Origin: a virus
Virus record (IMG/VR): IMGVR_UViG_3300035126_000526
Span: 1-33,106 of that record
Direction: 5' to 3' (one strand)
DNA length: 33,106 nt
The position numbers were made by a program, and so were the translations under genes. This document shows, piece by piece, positions 13,674-19,149 of the stretch. The notes below the pieces were generated by a model. The model was not told the DNA's origin. It ran no database searches and worked only from the letters and a program-made list of their open reading frames with translations. The first letter of the stretch is position 1. Each line of letters opens with the position of its first letter.

Positions 13674-14119
13674 GCTTCCACGTCCTTTCCACAAAGCGGG
13701 CACTCGTAATCCGTTCCGTCCTCGGTTTCGCGCTGGATCAGCGTGCATCCGCAGCACCCACGGCGGCTGTCGGACTCGACGTAGTGCGGCATCTCGCCCT
13801 CAAGCCCGTCCGCGATCGCACGCAGCACCGTCGCCAGTCGCCCAGCATCCGCGCCGTCAACGTCGCCCATCTCGCACAACTCGATGCGTGCCCATGTGCG
13901 GGCCTTCGCGCTGGGGGTCATGCTCGCGTCAACGCTGTCGAACACGGGACGGCCTGGGCGACCGGGTCCGATCGGGTGGTAACGCTCCTTGTCCGCACGC
14001 TGGCAACGGCGGCTGAGGCCAAGCACCTCGCGGGCCTTTGCAAGCCATTGCTGCGTGTACGCTGCACGCTTCGCGGCGTCCTGTTCTGTCGTCGTGTTGC
14101 CTACGCTGTTCCCGTCCAT
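13670..14119 (-). CDS. Hypothetical protein (149 aa) with C-terminal Cys pairs
   Basis: The start MDGNSVGNTTTEQDAAKRAA at 14119 follows AAAGGAG; the open frame above it has no ribosome site. A helical N-terminus (AYTQQWLAKAREVLGLSRRC) precedes a variable middle. The C-terminal 30 residues hold CCGCTLIQRETEDGTDYECP and LCG, two Cys clusters that could form a zinc ribbon. Function unknown. Confidence 0.62.
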   Translation of the reverse strand: MDGNSVGNTTTEQDAAKRAAYTQQWLAKAREVLGLSRRCQRADKERYHPIGPGRPGRPVFDSVDASMTPSAKARTWARIELCEMGDVDGADAGRLATVLRAIADGLEGEMPHYVESDSRRGCCGCTLIQRETEDGTDYECPLCGKDVEA

Positions 14120-14175
14120 TGGAATCACGCTCCTTTGGGCTTGCGGCTCGCGCTGACACGCGGGCCGCTTCCTTT

Positions 14176-14454
14176 TCAGTCGATCGCGGACAACTTCCGC
14201 ACCGTCGTCGCGTACACCGTGGTCATCCGTGACAGCACGGCCTCGTTCTCGCAGTGGGCTTCCATGCCGCACTTGTCAAAGACGCGACCGGATCGACGCG
14301 CGGACTCTGCCCGCACGTTGTTGAGGTCCGCCATCGCGGTCGGGCCTTCGTTCGCGGCGACGCGGGCAAACTCGGCGAGTTGTGCCACCCGTGCCGCCGC
14401 TTCCGCGTGACGCACGAACAACTGCGCGTCGGTGAGTTCTTTGAGTGCGGGCAT
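14176..14454 (-). CDS. Hypothetical helical protein (92 aa)
   Basis: The start MPALKELTDAQLFVRHAEAA at 14454 follows ACAGGAGATTG. The sequence is almost entirely helical and Ala-rich (ARVAQLAEFARVAANEGPTA, then NNVRAESARRSGRVFDKCGM). It is the second gene of the leftward early operon, after the RHH protein. No family is recognised. Confidence 0.6.
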   Translation of the reverse strand: MPALKELTDAQLFVRHAEAAARVAQLAEFARVAANEGPTAMADLNNVRAESARRSGRVFDKCGMEAHCENEAVLSRMTTVYATTVRKLSAID

Positions 14455-14473
14455 TTCAATCTCCTGTGAAACC

Positions 14474-14528
14474 CCGCGCCAGTGTTTCCACGGGCGCGGA
14501 GCGGAACGGTCCCCGCCAGGGAGCGGGG
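14474..14528 (-). promoter_or_regulatory. Two tandem hairpins between the first two early genes
   Basis: Leftward RNA: CCCCGC/GCGGGG (14528-14523 and 14516-14511) forms first. It is followed by CCGCGCC-C-GTG-GAAA-CAC-T-GGCGCGG (14499-14474), with a GAAA tetraloop, then GGTTTCACAGGAG. The second resembles the hairpin before ERF in loop and downstream sequence. The pair could attenuate early transcription just after the regulator gene. Confidence 0.5.
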
Positions 14529-14536
14529 ATATGGAG

Positions 14537-14767
14537 TCACGTTGAAAGGGGTTGTGCTGCGGCCTCGGATGCGTTGCGGGCCACGGTCGCGGCGACGATC
14601 GCCTGTTCTCGGACGGTCGGGCTGCACGAGTTCCATGCGTACACAAGCGCACCGATTGTGTCGCTCATTCGCATCCCGGCAGACGCCGAAAGACGCTTCA
14701 GTACGCTGTGGTGGGCCTCGGGTACGGCAATCGTGAGGAGTTTCGGTGCTGTTTTCGGTCGTGCCAT
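14537..14767 (-). CDS. Ribbon-helix-helix-like regulator (76 aa), first early gene
   Basis: KLLTIAVPEAHHSVLKRLSA and SAGMRMSDTIGALVYAWN (residues 9-46) fit a ribbon-helix-helix DNA-binding fold: a beta strand, an amphipathic helix, a turn with Gly, and a second helix. The C-terminal half is an Ala-rich helix. It is the first gene of the leftward operon and starts only 6 nt after a predicted -10 element with no ribosome site, so its mRNA may be leaderless. Being divergent from the repressor, it is a candidate for a Cro-like role. Confidence 0.65.
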   Translation of the reverse strand: MARPKTAPKLLTIAVPEAHHSVLKRLSASAGMRMSDTIGALVYAWNSCSPTVREQAIVAATVARNASEAAAQPLST

Positions 14768-14768
14768 G

Positions 14769-14802
14769 TTGTAAAGATATTGTGCTTACAACGTCTTTAC
14801 AA
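14769..14802. promoter_or_regulatory. Operator dyad over the leftward early promoter
   Basis: Arms TTGTAAAGA (14769-14777) and TCTTTACAA (14794-14802) form a perfect 9-bp inverted repeat. An inner TTGT/ACAA pair (14780-14783 and 14788-14791) shares the same centre. A leftward promoter overlaps it: -35 TTGTAA (14802-14797), 17-bp spacer, -10 TATCTT (14779-14774). A repressor bound to the dyad would cover both elements. This is the expected immunity switch between the divergent repressor and early operon. Confidence 0.6.
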
Positions 14803-14822
14803 GACCCTTCGGGGATATTTTC

Positions 14823-14852
14823 TTGATTCCGTGACGCAAACCCTTGTATTTT
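14823..14852 (+). promoter_or_regulatory. Possible promoter for the repressor
   Basis: TTGATT (14823-14828) and TATTTT (14847-14852) are separated by 18 bp, giving a start about 37 nt before the repressor ATG. The region 14760-14880 is distinctly AT-rich. The hexamers are each 4 of 6 to consensus, so this is a moderate prediction. Confidence 0.4.
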
Positions 14853-14896
14853 CTCGGGTTGTTGGATAACTTTATTTTGTGTTCCTAGCCTGCGAC

Positions 14897-15550
14897 ATGC
14901 CGTCAAAGCCACTGCCACCCGTCGCGCGATTCATTCGCGAGCGACGTGAGACGCTGCAACTCTCGTTGCAGGACGTGGCTGAGTTGTTTGGCCTCTCGTA
15001 TCAAGCAATTGCCCAGCGTGAGAAGGGCGTTACGAAAGTCAAACTCTCGGAAGTGCCACGATTTGCAGAGATTTTGCAGGTGCCGCCGGAGAAGTTGCGG
15101 CGGCTGATCCTCGGCACGAGCGACGGCAAGATCGCGGTCATCAACCGCACGGCGGCGGGCCAGTTCATCGACGCGACAGAGTGGGGCGTCAACTCGACGG
15201 AGGGGTACACCTACGTTGACAGGGACATTCAGACGGAAGACAGCGACCTGTTCGCCCTCGTGGTTGACGGGTCTTCAATGGCTCCGACGCTTCTTGATCG
15301 TGATTTAGTCATCTGTAAGCCCGTTCCTCAAGATGCCGACAGGATGCCGCCCCCGCGCACCGTTGTCTACATCCGCATGGGTGCAGACAGCCGAACGCCG
15401 GGCGGGATGCTGTGCCGGTGGAATCCCCAGCGTGACGGTACTTACCTGCTTGAGAAGGACAACCCTGCGTATCCGAGCGTGGTAGTCTCTCGGGAACACG
15501 TCGAACAGTTCGCCGTGGTCGTCCAGAGGCGCACGCCGTTTCGGTCGTGA
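14897..15550 (+). CDS. CI/LexA-like phage repressor (XRE HTH plus S24-type domain)
   Basis: This 217-residue protein has an N-terminal XRE helix-turn-helix (LQLSLQDVAELFGLSYQAIA, residues 20-39). Its C-terminal LexA/CI-like domain has the VDGSSMAPTLLDRD signature with nucleophile-position Ser127. An Ala-Gly sequence (TAAGQF, 85-90) sits where cleavage occurs in LexA. In my alignment the position of the catalytic lysine (LexA K156) is Cys173 (MLCRWNP), so self-cleavage may be lost. It faces away from the early operon across the operator and should hold lysogeny. An in-frame GTG at 14879 would add 6 residues; neither start has a good ribosome site. Confidence 0.88.
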   Translation: MPSKPLPPVARFIRERRETLQLSLQDVAELFGLSYQAIAQREKGVTKVKLSEVPRFAEILQVPPEKLRRLILGTSDGKIAVINRTAAGQFIDATEWGVNSTEGYTYVDRDIQTEDSDLFALVVDGSSMAPTLLDRDLVICKPVPQDADRMPPPRTVVYIRMGADSRTPGGMLCRWNPQRDGTYLLEKDNPAYPSVVVSREHVEQFAVVVQRRTPFRS

Positions 15551-15558
15551 GGTGGCGG

Positions 15559-15780
15559 ATGAAAAACTGGTCAGAGAACCCGGTCGTGATGCTGCCCATC
15601 GTCCTCGTCAACTGGTTTGGCGGGCCGCTCGTGGTGTTCTTCGTCTCGATGCACTACGGCGCGCCGTGGTGGGCGGCGGCGTTGCTCGGCATCACGGTTG
15701 GCTCGCTCGTCGGCAGCGTCCTGTTCGTGCTGGGCGCGATCGTCGTTGGCATGATCGCCGTGTCACGGGAACGCCGGTGA
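15559..15780 (+). CDS. Two-helix inner-membrane protein in the lysogeny operon (73 aa)
   Basis: It follows the repressor by 8 nt; the ATG at 15559 has GAGGTGG upstream (an in-frame GTG at 15547 is the alternative). Two hydrophobic stretches are visible, about residues 9-31 (VVMLPIVLVNWFGGPLVVFF) and 38-67 (ALLGITVGSLVGSVLFVLGA), with a basic end SRERR. Co-transcription with the repressor means it would be made in lysogens, which suits a superinfection-exclusion or lysogenic-conversion factor. That role is inferred from position only. Confidence 0.65.
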   Translation: MKNWSENPVVMLPIVLVNWFGGPLVVFFVSMHYGAPWWAAALLGITVGSLVGSVLFVLGAIVVGMIAVSRERR

Positions 15781-15781
15781 G

Positions 15782-15802
15782 TTTGTGCGGGAATTTGTGC
15801 GG
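15782..15802. repeat. Left pair of putative integrase arm-type sites
   Basis: TTTGTGCGG occurs at 15782-15790 and 15794-15802, 12 bp apart, immediately after the membrane protein stop. The same heptamer pair occurs on the other side of the tRNA core (15956-15975). An inverted repeat TCTACAG/CTGTAGA (15813-15819 and 15839-15845) lies just inside. Paired direct repeats flanking a core are typical of lambda-type attP arms. Confidence 0.6.
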
Positions 15803-15865
15803 ATTCCCAATTTCTACAGCGCGTGTCTAGTGCTACGTCTGTAGAGAAACCACAACAGGTGGTAG

Positions 15866-15898
15866 AAAAAACCCCCTATGGCGTGGTGCCAGAGGGGG
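15866..15898 (-). terminator. Rho-independent terminator downstream of the integrase
   Basis: On the minus strand CCCCCT-C-TGGC (15898-15888) pairs with GCCA-T-AGGGGG around an ACCAC loop, followed directly by six T (15871-15866). This is a strong intrinsic terminator for leftward transcripts coming from the integrase. It lies on the other side of the attP core, so integration separates it from the integrase gene. Confidence 0.85.
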
Positions 15899-15908
15899 CT
15901 GCTGGGCT

Positions 15909-15950
15909 TTCGTAAAGCATAGGTCGCGGGTTCAAATCCCGCAGGTGGCT
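15909..15950 (+). other. attP core: 3' half of tRNA-Thr(CGU)
   Basis: From the anticodon loop TTCGTAA (15909-15915, anticodon CGT) through the variable loop AGGTC, the T-arm GCGGG-TTCAAAT-CCCGC (15926-15942), the acceptor strand AGGTGGC (15943-15949) and discriminator T15950, this is the 3' half of a tRNA. The 5' half is absent; upstream DNA is the terminator. The anticodon stem's 3' side keeps three of five pairs with the preceding DNA. Tyrosine integrases often recombine in the anticodon loop and restore the tRNA with phage sequence. It is therefore a gene fragment, not a functional tRNA. Confidence 0.85.
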
Positions 15951-17039
15951 CTATTTTTGTGCGGATATTGTGCGAGAATCTTCCGGCGGCGCGGGTTCCT
16001 TCTCGCGGGCTGTCACTAGCACCATGAACCGCTCGTGATTGACGTAGTGATTCATGGCGATCTTGATGTCATGGCCCAGCCACTTGCACACGGCGGGCGC
16101 GGGGTACTCCCCCATCCAGTCGGTTTCCAGGCTTGACCGGAGGGCGTGCAGGGGCGGCGTCCAGTAGCACCCCGCCCGCTCGATAAGGCGGATGGTGTCG
16201 CGGACGTACCCATCCACCCGCACGTCCCAGCAGAACCGGACCTGACCATCGGGCATGGCCTTCTGTGCGGCCCGTAGAGCCTCGTAGAGCCTCGGGGCCA
16301 TTGGAACGACCCTCGCGGCCTGCTTGGTCGTCTCGACGCCCCCACGGGGCCACACGCTGATTGTGCGGGCCTTCCAGTCAACATGCCCCACCTCCAGCGT
16401 GAGGGCTTCCATTGCCCGGAGTCCGGCGAACCGGGCAAGGGCAAGGAACGCACGCCATGAGTCGTTACGGGCGGCGGCTATCACTTTCTCGACCTCGGCC
16501 ACGGGCACATACGCCTTCGCCCGTGAGACGTTGGGCTTGTCGTTCTTGACCCGCGCCATCGGGTTCTTGGCGAGCCGGTTCTGTCGCTCAGCCTCGGCGA
16601 ACCACATCTTCGTAAACGTCACGATGCCCCACACGGTTGCCGGTGCCAGGATCGGCGTGTCCGGCTTGTTCCCTTTCCGCTGACGCCGGAGCCAGGCGAC
16701 ATAATCCGCGCACTGCTTCGGCGTGATCTGGTCAATGAGGGCGTCGGCACTGAAGAAGCGTTTGATCCACCCGAGCGCGGTGCGGTAACGGACCTCGGTG
16801 GAGGGTGCTAGTTGCTCGTTCTGGGCCAGAAAGTCCTCGGCCCACGAGTCCACCGTCTCGTTGCCCTTCGCGGCGAAATGCTCGGCGGTGAGCGATTGGC
16901 ACATGGCGAGGGCTTCGCGCCGTGTCACTTCGGCGCGGTTGCCGAGGTACTTGATACGCTCGACGCCGGTGGAGTCTCGCCACGCGGCGCGCCAGTAGTC
17001 GCCATTTTTCCTGAGCCTGACGGGATTGCGGGTTGTCAC
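15951..17039 (-). CDS. int: Tyrosine-family site-specific integrase
   Basis: This 362-residue protein has an arm-binding-type N-terminus (VRLRKNGDYWRAAWRD), a SAM-like core-binding domain (about 60-165), and a catalytic domain with all expected residues: Arg208 (AGLRAMEALTL), Lys239 (TTKQ), His298 and Arg301 (LHALRSS), His323 (WLGHD) and nucleophile Tyr332 (NHYVN). It would integrate the phage at tRNA-Thr. Its stop codon (15953-15951) abuts the tRNA 3' end. It is the last gene of a leftward operon driven from 19150-19178. The ATG has AGAAGGAAC upstream and a hairpin before that. Confidence 0.96.
   Translation of the reverse strand: MTTRNPVRLRKNGDYWRAAWRDSTGVERIKYLGNRAEVTRREALAMCQSLTAEHFAAKGNETVDSWAEDFLAQNEQLAPSTEVRYRTALGWIKRFFSADALIDQITPKQCADYVAWLRRQRKGNKPDTPILAPATVWGIVTFTKMWFAEAERQNRLAKNPMARVKNDKPNVSRAKAYVPVAEVEKVIAAARNDSWRAFLALARFAGLRAMEALTLEVGHVDWKARTISVWPRGGVETTKQAARVVPMAPRLYEALRAAQKAMPDGQVRFCWDVRVDGYVRDTIRLIERAGCYWTPPLHALRSSLETDWMGEYPAPAVCKWLGHDIKIAMNHYVNHERFMVLVTAREKEPAPPEDSRTISAQK
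15956..15975. repeat. Right pair of putative integrase arm-type sites
   Basis: TTTGTGCGG at 15956-15964 and the related ATTGTGCGA at 15967-15975 lie 11 bp apart, 6 bp from the tRNA 3' end, inside the last codons of the integrase gene. They repeat the left-arm heptamer TTGTGCG in the same orientation. Confidence 0.55.
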
Positions 17040-17061
17040 TTGGTAGTTCCTTCTGCTGAAA

Positions 17062-17092
17062 CCCCCGCCGCACCGTTAGGCGCGGGCGAGGG
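17062..17092 (-). promoter_or_regulatory. Leader hairpin before the integrase
   Basis: Leftward RNA CCCTCGCCCGCGCC-TAAC-GGTGCGGCGGGG can fold into a long GC-rich stem with minor bulges, followed by GTTTCAGCAGAAGGAAC and the ATG. It has the same hairpin, GGTTTCA, ribosome-site order as the elements at 13314 and 14474. Confidence 0.45.
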
Positions 17093-17100
17093 TGCTGTTT

Positions 17101-17739
17101 TCAGGCGAGCGCGTACATCGTCTGGAGTTCTTCCAGCGCGTCACGCGCATTGTTCTTGGTGTCCCGCATGATCTTGATAGCCTCGGACTCGGTGAGGCTC
17201 AGGCCAATCTGTCGCGCTATGTCACTCAGGCGAGACGCGAACCCTGCCGCGAATCCCTGATTCGTAAGCCTGATCTTGACGCACCGACTGAGAACTTGGT
17301 CGGTGGTGGTGCGCTCAAACAACTCGGCCTGATTCTCGGTGGTGGTGGTGAAAAACCATGCGGCGTGCAGAGGCATCGTCTCAAGGAAACCCCGCAACTG
17401 TTGGAAGACTTGCGGTTTCAGCCCGTGCGCCTCGTTCACGATCAAGGCGCGCCCCCCTTTCGTCCAACCGGGCACGCGCAGATTGTCGGCCATGCGCTGA
17501 ATGTCCGAGACAGTCAGTTCCGAACCGTCGCCAACTTCCTCGATAGAGAAATCATCGGCGATAGACTCGGCCATGATCCGGGCGAGTGAAGTCTTGCCCG
17601 TGCCGGTTGGACCCGTGATCCAAAAGGCATTGTGCTTCACCATGCCCTTGCGAATGTACGCGGACGCGATTTCGTGCGCCTTCGGTTGGCCAACAAACTC
17701 GGACAGGGAGCGCGGGCGGAATTGTTCATAGAGGTTCAC
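17101..17739 (-). CDS. Clamp-loader-like AAA+ ATPase (DnaX/RFC type)
   Basis: The GTG start at 17739 overlaps the upstream stop (GTGA) and gives 212 residues. NLYEQFRPRSLSEFVGQPKA is the usual opening of DnaX/RFC subunits. Walker A is GPTGTGKT (43-50, Lys49). Walker B is ALIVNEAH (98-105), with Asn for the usual Asp. Sensor 1 is FTTTTENQ, and the clamp-loader SRC motif is at 151-153 (VLSRCVKIRL). The protein ends after the helical lid, lacking the collar domain that binds other loader subunits or the tau regions. It may replace or disturb a host loader subunit. No phage sliding clamp or polymerase is in view. Confidence in the fold is high; the role is inferred. Confidence 0.85.
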   Translation of the reverse strand: MNLYEQFRPRSLSEFVGQPKAHEIASAYIRKGMVKHNAFWITGPTGTGKTSLARIMAESIADDFSIEEVGDGSELTVSDIQRMADNLRVPGWTKGGRALIVNEAHGLKPQVFQQLRGFLETMPLHAAWFFTTTTENQAELFERTTTDQVLSRCVKIRLTNQGFAAGFASRLSDIARQIGLSLTESEAIKIMRDTKNNARDALEELQTMYALA

Positions 17740-17948
17740 GCGCCACCCCCGATCGGGCGGACAACGGCGACCGACATGTAGGAACGCCCAGTCTCTTCCG
17801 TGACGTTCACAAAGTAGACGCCGCTCGGCATGTCCTTGCACGCTTGTACCGCCGCTTCCCGTTCCGATGCCGCTTTGATTGTGCGGCTTGGGCGCGTGCG
17901 CCAGTATGCCGGACGCTTGGTGGGATTCTGGACGTGGTAGAGGTTCAA
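17736..17948 (-). CDS. Hypothetical protein (70 aa), TTG start
   Basis: The useful part begins NLYHVQNPTKRPAYWRTRPS. I put the start at TTG 17948, which overlaps the upstream stop as TTGA. It continues IKAASEREAAVQACKDMPSG and VYFVNVTEETGRSYMSVAVV, an alpha/beta pattern with two strands after a helix. It ends PIGGGA, encoded by the GGGGGTGG ribosome site of the next gene. Function unknown. Confidence 0.55.
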   Translation of the reverse strand: MNLYHVQNPTKRPAYWRTRPSRTIKAASEREAAVQACKDMPSGVYFVNVTEETGRSYMSVAVVRPIGGGA

Positions 17949-18436
17949 CGGGCACCCCCTTCCGTGCGGGGCGTGTAGTCTCGGGTCCGGTATGCGCTGG
18001 ACGGGTGGCAACCGCCCAACACGAACACTTCGATTTCGACGCCCTTGCCGACATGGGCTTGGAGGTACTCGCCGATCTGCTGAGGCTTGGAGTATCCGCA
18101 CCCGTTCAACGCATAGTGGAACGCGGGGTATTCGCGGCGGGTCGAGTGGACCTGCCCGAACGCGGGAACGTGTTCGCCTTTCTCGCCGATCGCCTTCGCT
18201 GGGTTGTGCTTGGCCCAGACAACCCGCAAGCCCTCGGGCGTTTCCTCGTATGCGGCGTAGCGGTCGGTCATGCCCTTCGACTGCGGATTGAGCGGGACCA
18301 GATAGAACCGACGCGGGGCGGGCTTGGTCAGGGCATCGGCCAACCGCGCATGCCCAGCGTCGTCGGGGCTGCGCTCAGGGAAACACTTCGCCAGTTCACG
18401 CCGAAGCGCGGCGGACGCCTTATCATTCAGAGACAT
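17945..18436 (-). CDS. Hypothetical protein (163 aa)
   Basis: The start MSLNDKASAALRRELAKCFP at 18436 follows AATGGAGTC and a GC hairpin. Visible segments are RRFYLVPLNPQSKGMTDRYA, EGLRVVWAKHNPAKAIGEKG and a Cys-containing region (YALNGCGYSKPQQIGEYLQA, then VLGGCHPSS). It looks like a soluble alpha/beta protein. It is translationally linked to the next gene. No family recognised. Confidence 0.65.
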   Translation of the reverse strand: MSLNDKASAALRRELAKCFPERSPDDAGHARLADALTKPAPRRFYLVPLNPQSKGMTDRYAAYEETPEGLRVVWAKHNPAKAIGEKGEHVPAFGQVHSTRREYPAFHYALNGCGYSKPQQIGEYLQAHVGKGVEIEVFVLGGCHPSSAYRTRDYTPRTEGGAR

Positions 18437-18462
18437 GGGCAAGACTCCATTGCTCGGTCCAC

Positions 18463-18489
18463 GCCCCCGGTGTTCTAGCACGCGGGGGC
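18463..18489 (-). promoter_or_regulatory. Leader hairpin before the 163-aa gene
   Basis: GCCCCC (18489-18484 on the minus strand) pairs with GGGGGC (18468-18463), and inner GTG pairs with CAC around the loop CTAGAA. The same CTAGAA loop is found in the leaders of the next two upstream genes (18843 and 19110). Confidence 0.55.
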
Positions 18490-18497
18490 ACTTGTTT

Positions 18498-18562
18498 GCG
18501 CCGTGTCACTATGACGGGCGCGAATCGGAGCGAAACCCGGTAGGGTGTCGCGCCGTGTCACT
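18498..18562. repeat. Two copies of an intergenic repeat (motif X)
   Basis: GCGCCGTGTCACT occurs at 18498-18510 and again at 18550-18562, the second as part of a 22-bp unit (18541-18562). That unit is identical to 18876-18897. The longer copies end exactly at the stop codons of the genes at 18562 and 18897. The unit is an imperfect dyad (outer GTG/CAC arms). Two copies in one gap suggest loss of a gene between them. Confidence 0.65.
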
Positions 18563-18828
18563 CAGTGGACGAAAACGCCGTCGATGCGATTGTTGATGAT
18601 CGACAACTTCTTGCCGTTGCGACGGTTCTCTTTCGTTCCCCACACAATCCAAGTCCCACCGGACCAGAGCGTGCGAACGTAGATGCCACGCGAGCGCAGA
18701 ACTCGCAGTCGGTTCGCTACGTCCGATCGGTGGCGAGCCAGCAATCGGCGACGTTCCAGCGTCCACTTGCGCTCCGAATTGCGAAGGGCGACAACGTATT
18801 CAGGTGTCAGTGCGGGATATGAAGACAT
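18562..18828 (-). CDS. Hypothetical basic protein (88 aa)
   Basis: The ATG follows CAAGGAGTACGAAC, the same leader as the upstream gene. It opens MSSYPALTPEYVVALRNSER, then has a strongly basic helical stretch (LERRRLLARHRSDVANRLRV) and a Trp-rich strand segment (YVRTLWSGGTWIVWG). The basic character suggests nucleic-acid binding. No family is recognised. Confidence 0.65.
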   Translation of the reverse strand: MSSYPALTPEYVVALRNSERKWTLERRRLLARHRSDVANRLRVLRSRGIYVRTLWSGGTWIVWGTKENRRNGKKLSIINNRIDGVFVH

Positions 18829-18842
18829 GTTCGTACTCCTTG

Positions 18843-18857
18843 ACCCGTTCTAGCGGG
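18843..18857 (-). promoter_or_regulatory. Leader hairpin before the 88-aa gene
   Basis: CCCG-CTAGAA-CGGG on the minus strand forms a short hairpin 5 nt before AAGGAGT. The unit CCCGCTAGAACGGGT is repeated exactly at 19110-19124. Confidence 0.5.
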
Positions 18858-18875
18858 AATCGACGCGCACGCGGT

Positions 18876-18897
18876 TAGGGTGTCGCGCCGTGTCACT
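18876..18897. repeat. Intergenic repeat (motif X), third copy
   Basis: This is a 22-bp exact copy of 18541-18562, ending at the stop codon of the gene at 18897. It contains GCGCCGTGTCACT. See the entry at 18498. Confidence 0.65.
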
Positions 18898-19094
18898 TAG
18901 GCGCGAATGGCCCGGACGTACTCGATTGATCCGGCGGCCTGTTCCATCGTCATCGGGGCCATGCCAAGACTGATTTCGTTCTCGCCGACAACGTACCGGT
19001 CGTCGGCCATGCGCCAGACAACGCATCCGTCGATGATCGCAATGCGGCCAACCGAGAGAGAACCAAGACGGGTTTCCAATGCCTTGCGTTCCAT
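18897..19094 (-). CDS. Hypothetical protein (65 aa), first gene of the integrase operon
   Basis: The start MERKALETRLGSLSVGRIAI at 19094 follows ACAGGAGTACGAATC, nearly the same leader as the gene at 18828; the frame is open further upstream, but that is the promoter region. The chain continues IDGCVVWRMADDRYVVGENE, a beta-rich pattern, and ends in a helix (MTMEQAAGSIEYVRAIRA). Function unknown. Its location directly after a strong promoter suggests it may be made in lysogens or early in infection. Confidence 0.62.
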   Translation of the reverse strand: MERKALETRLGSLSVGRIAIIDGCVVWRMADDRYVVGENEISLGMAPMTMEQAAGSIEYVRAIRA

Positions 19095-19109
19095 GATTCG
19101 TACTCCTGT

Positions 19110-19140
19110 ACCCGTTCTAGCGGGGTTGGGATTCTGTCCC
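19110..19140 (-). promoter_or_regulatory. Two leader hairpins before the 65-aa gene
   Basis: On the minus strand TTGGGA-CAGAA-TCCCAA (19140-19124) forms the first stem near the mRNA start. CCCG-CTAGAA-CGGG (19124-19111) forms the second, just before AGGAGTACG. The second copies the element at 18843. Confidence 0.5.
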
Positions 19141-19149
19141 AACACACAG

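Noticed and set aside
15909-15950. A complete tRNA gene
   Set aside because: Only the 3' half from the anticodon loop is present; the D-arm and 5' acceptor strand are replaced by a terminator hairpin.
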